Shown here piece by piece: positions 22,333 to 22,744 of a stretch of 22,744 nucleotides of DNA (its first letter is position 1; the number at the start of each line of letters is the position of its first letter). The notes beneath the pieces were generated by a model. The model searched no databases, had not been told where the DNA came from, and was given only the letters and a program-made list of their open reading frames with translations. Source of the stretch: Bacillota bacterium (lineage in GTDB: Bacteria; Bacillota; DTU065). The DNA is taken from assembly GCA_012842235.1 (NCBI GenBank), contig DUTE01000297.1, positions 1-22,744 on the forward strand. The letters are read 5' to 3'. A program made the position numbers and the translations under genes.

Positions 22333-22744
22333 TCAAGAAATACGTAGAAGATTTTCGATAGGATCAACATGAATAATGATATCATATAGGGATTCTATAT
22401 CATCTAAGAGTTTTTGGCGAATCTGTTCTGTAAGGTCATGAGCCTCGGAGACAGTTGCATTTGCAGGCACCCTTATTGTCATTTCTGCAAAGATAGTATT
22501 GCCATAATGTCTAAGTCGAAGAAGTTCTTCATTTACTAATACGTTATTTGCATTACATATTTTAGTTATACGCTCTCTAACATCTTCTTGTTTTTGAGTG
22601 TCCATAATTTCTTCTACAGTTTTCTTCCAGATCACTAATCCCATTTGAAAGATAAGTATGCTTACAATGAGTGCTCCAATTCCATCCATAAAATAAAAGC
22701 CTTTTCGAGCAGCAAAGATCCCTATCATCGTACCAATTGAAGAA
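22333..22744 (-). CDS. Cation diffusion facilitator transporter, C-terminal part (cut by window edge)
   Basis: The frame is open to the last base, so the N-terminus is missing; an ATG at 22728 is internal. The visible 137 residues include the end of the membrane domain: a helix pair around GFYFMDGIGALIVSILIFQMGLVIWKKT with the Asp of the conserved metal-site helix (FMDGIGAL), the family-typical TVEEIMD, and then the cytoplasmic C-terminal domain (about 55-137) with RLRHYGNTIFAEMTIRVP, SEAHDLTEQIRQKLL and IIIHVDPIE. CDF proteins export Zn, Fe, Mn or Co in exchange for protons; the determinants in TM2 are outside the window, so the metal cannot be told. Confidence 0.9.
   Translation of the reverse strand, partial: SSIGTMIGIFAARKGFYFMDGIGALIVSILIFQMGLVIWKKTVEEIMDTQKQEDVRERITKICNANNVLVNEELLRLRHYGNTIFAEMTIRVPANATVSEAHDLTEQIRQKLLDDIESLYDIIIHVDPIENLLRIS

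Overview
The window looks like the chromosome of a low-GC, probably anaerobic Firmicute of the Clostridia type. This rests on AT-rich DNA, strong AGGAGG-type Shine-Dalgarno (SD) sequences, frequent TTG/GTG starts (lysC, the TPR gene, the ADP-ribosylglycohydrolase, marR, the DUF4855 gene, feoA, feoB), intrinsic terminators after most transcription units, and a gene set including a YktB/DUF1054 protein, a DUF438-hemerythrin-PAS protein and feoAB. No rRNA, tRNA, CRISPR array or intact mobile element is visible. The species cannot be named from the sequence.

Layout. 1-1490: aspartate kinase with an internal in-frame start for a separate beta subunit, and its terminator. 1680-2084: a small copper-chaperone-like protein with tandem hairpins. 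2066-3183 (minus): PAS-GGDEF diguanylate cyclase. 3370-6650: operon of a TPR protein, a GNAT acetyltransferase and an ADP-ribosylglycohydrolase. 6760-8621: operon of YktB-like DUF1054, a Bcp-type peroxiredoxin and a ZIP metal transporter. 8620-10433 (minus): MarR regulator plus DUF438-hemerythrin-PAS sensor. 10443-11640 (minus): secreted beta-lactamase-fold serine hydrolase. 11739-14065: feoA-feoB-small Cys-rich protein. 14079-14490 (minus): NifU-like Fe-S protein behind a short GC-rich structured leader. 14702-16641: a multi-domain protein with four RNAP alpha-CTD-like repeats, a sigma region-4-like HTH and a RNAP-delta-like (HARE) winged helix. 16710-18369: secreted DUF4855 protein. 18370-19129: no intact gene, but a decayed IS3-type transposase fragment, a 14-bp direct repeat and a long hairpin. 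19130-22312: dnaE. 22333 to the window end (minus): C-terminal part of a cation diffusion facilitator, cut by the edge.

Common thread. Many genes handle metals or redox: Cu-chaperone-like protein, ZIP importer, FeoAB, Nfu, CDF exporter, hemerythrin sensor, Cys-tailed MarR and peroxiredoxin. They are in separate transcription units, so they are a neighbourhood and not one system.

The most interesting items are: the alpha-CTD x4 / sigma4 / HARE protein; the nfu leader, which can fold as a pseudoknot and may mask its own SD; the palindromes on the feo and marR promoters; a hairpin between the SD and start codon of the serine hydrolase; and the 8-Cys protein encoded right after feoB. Family names come from recognised motifs; no database search or folding program was run.
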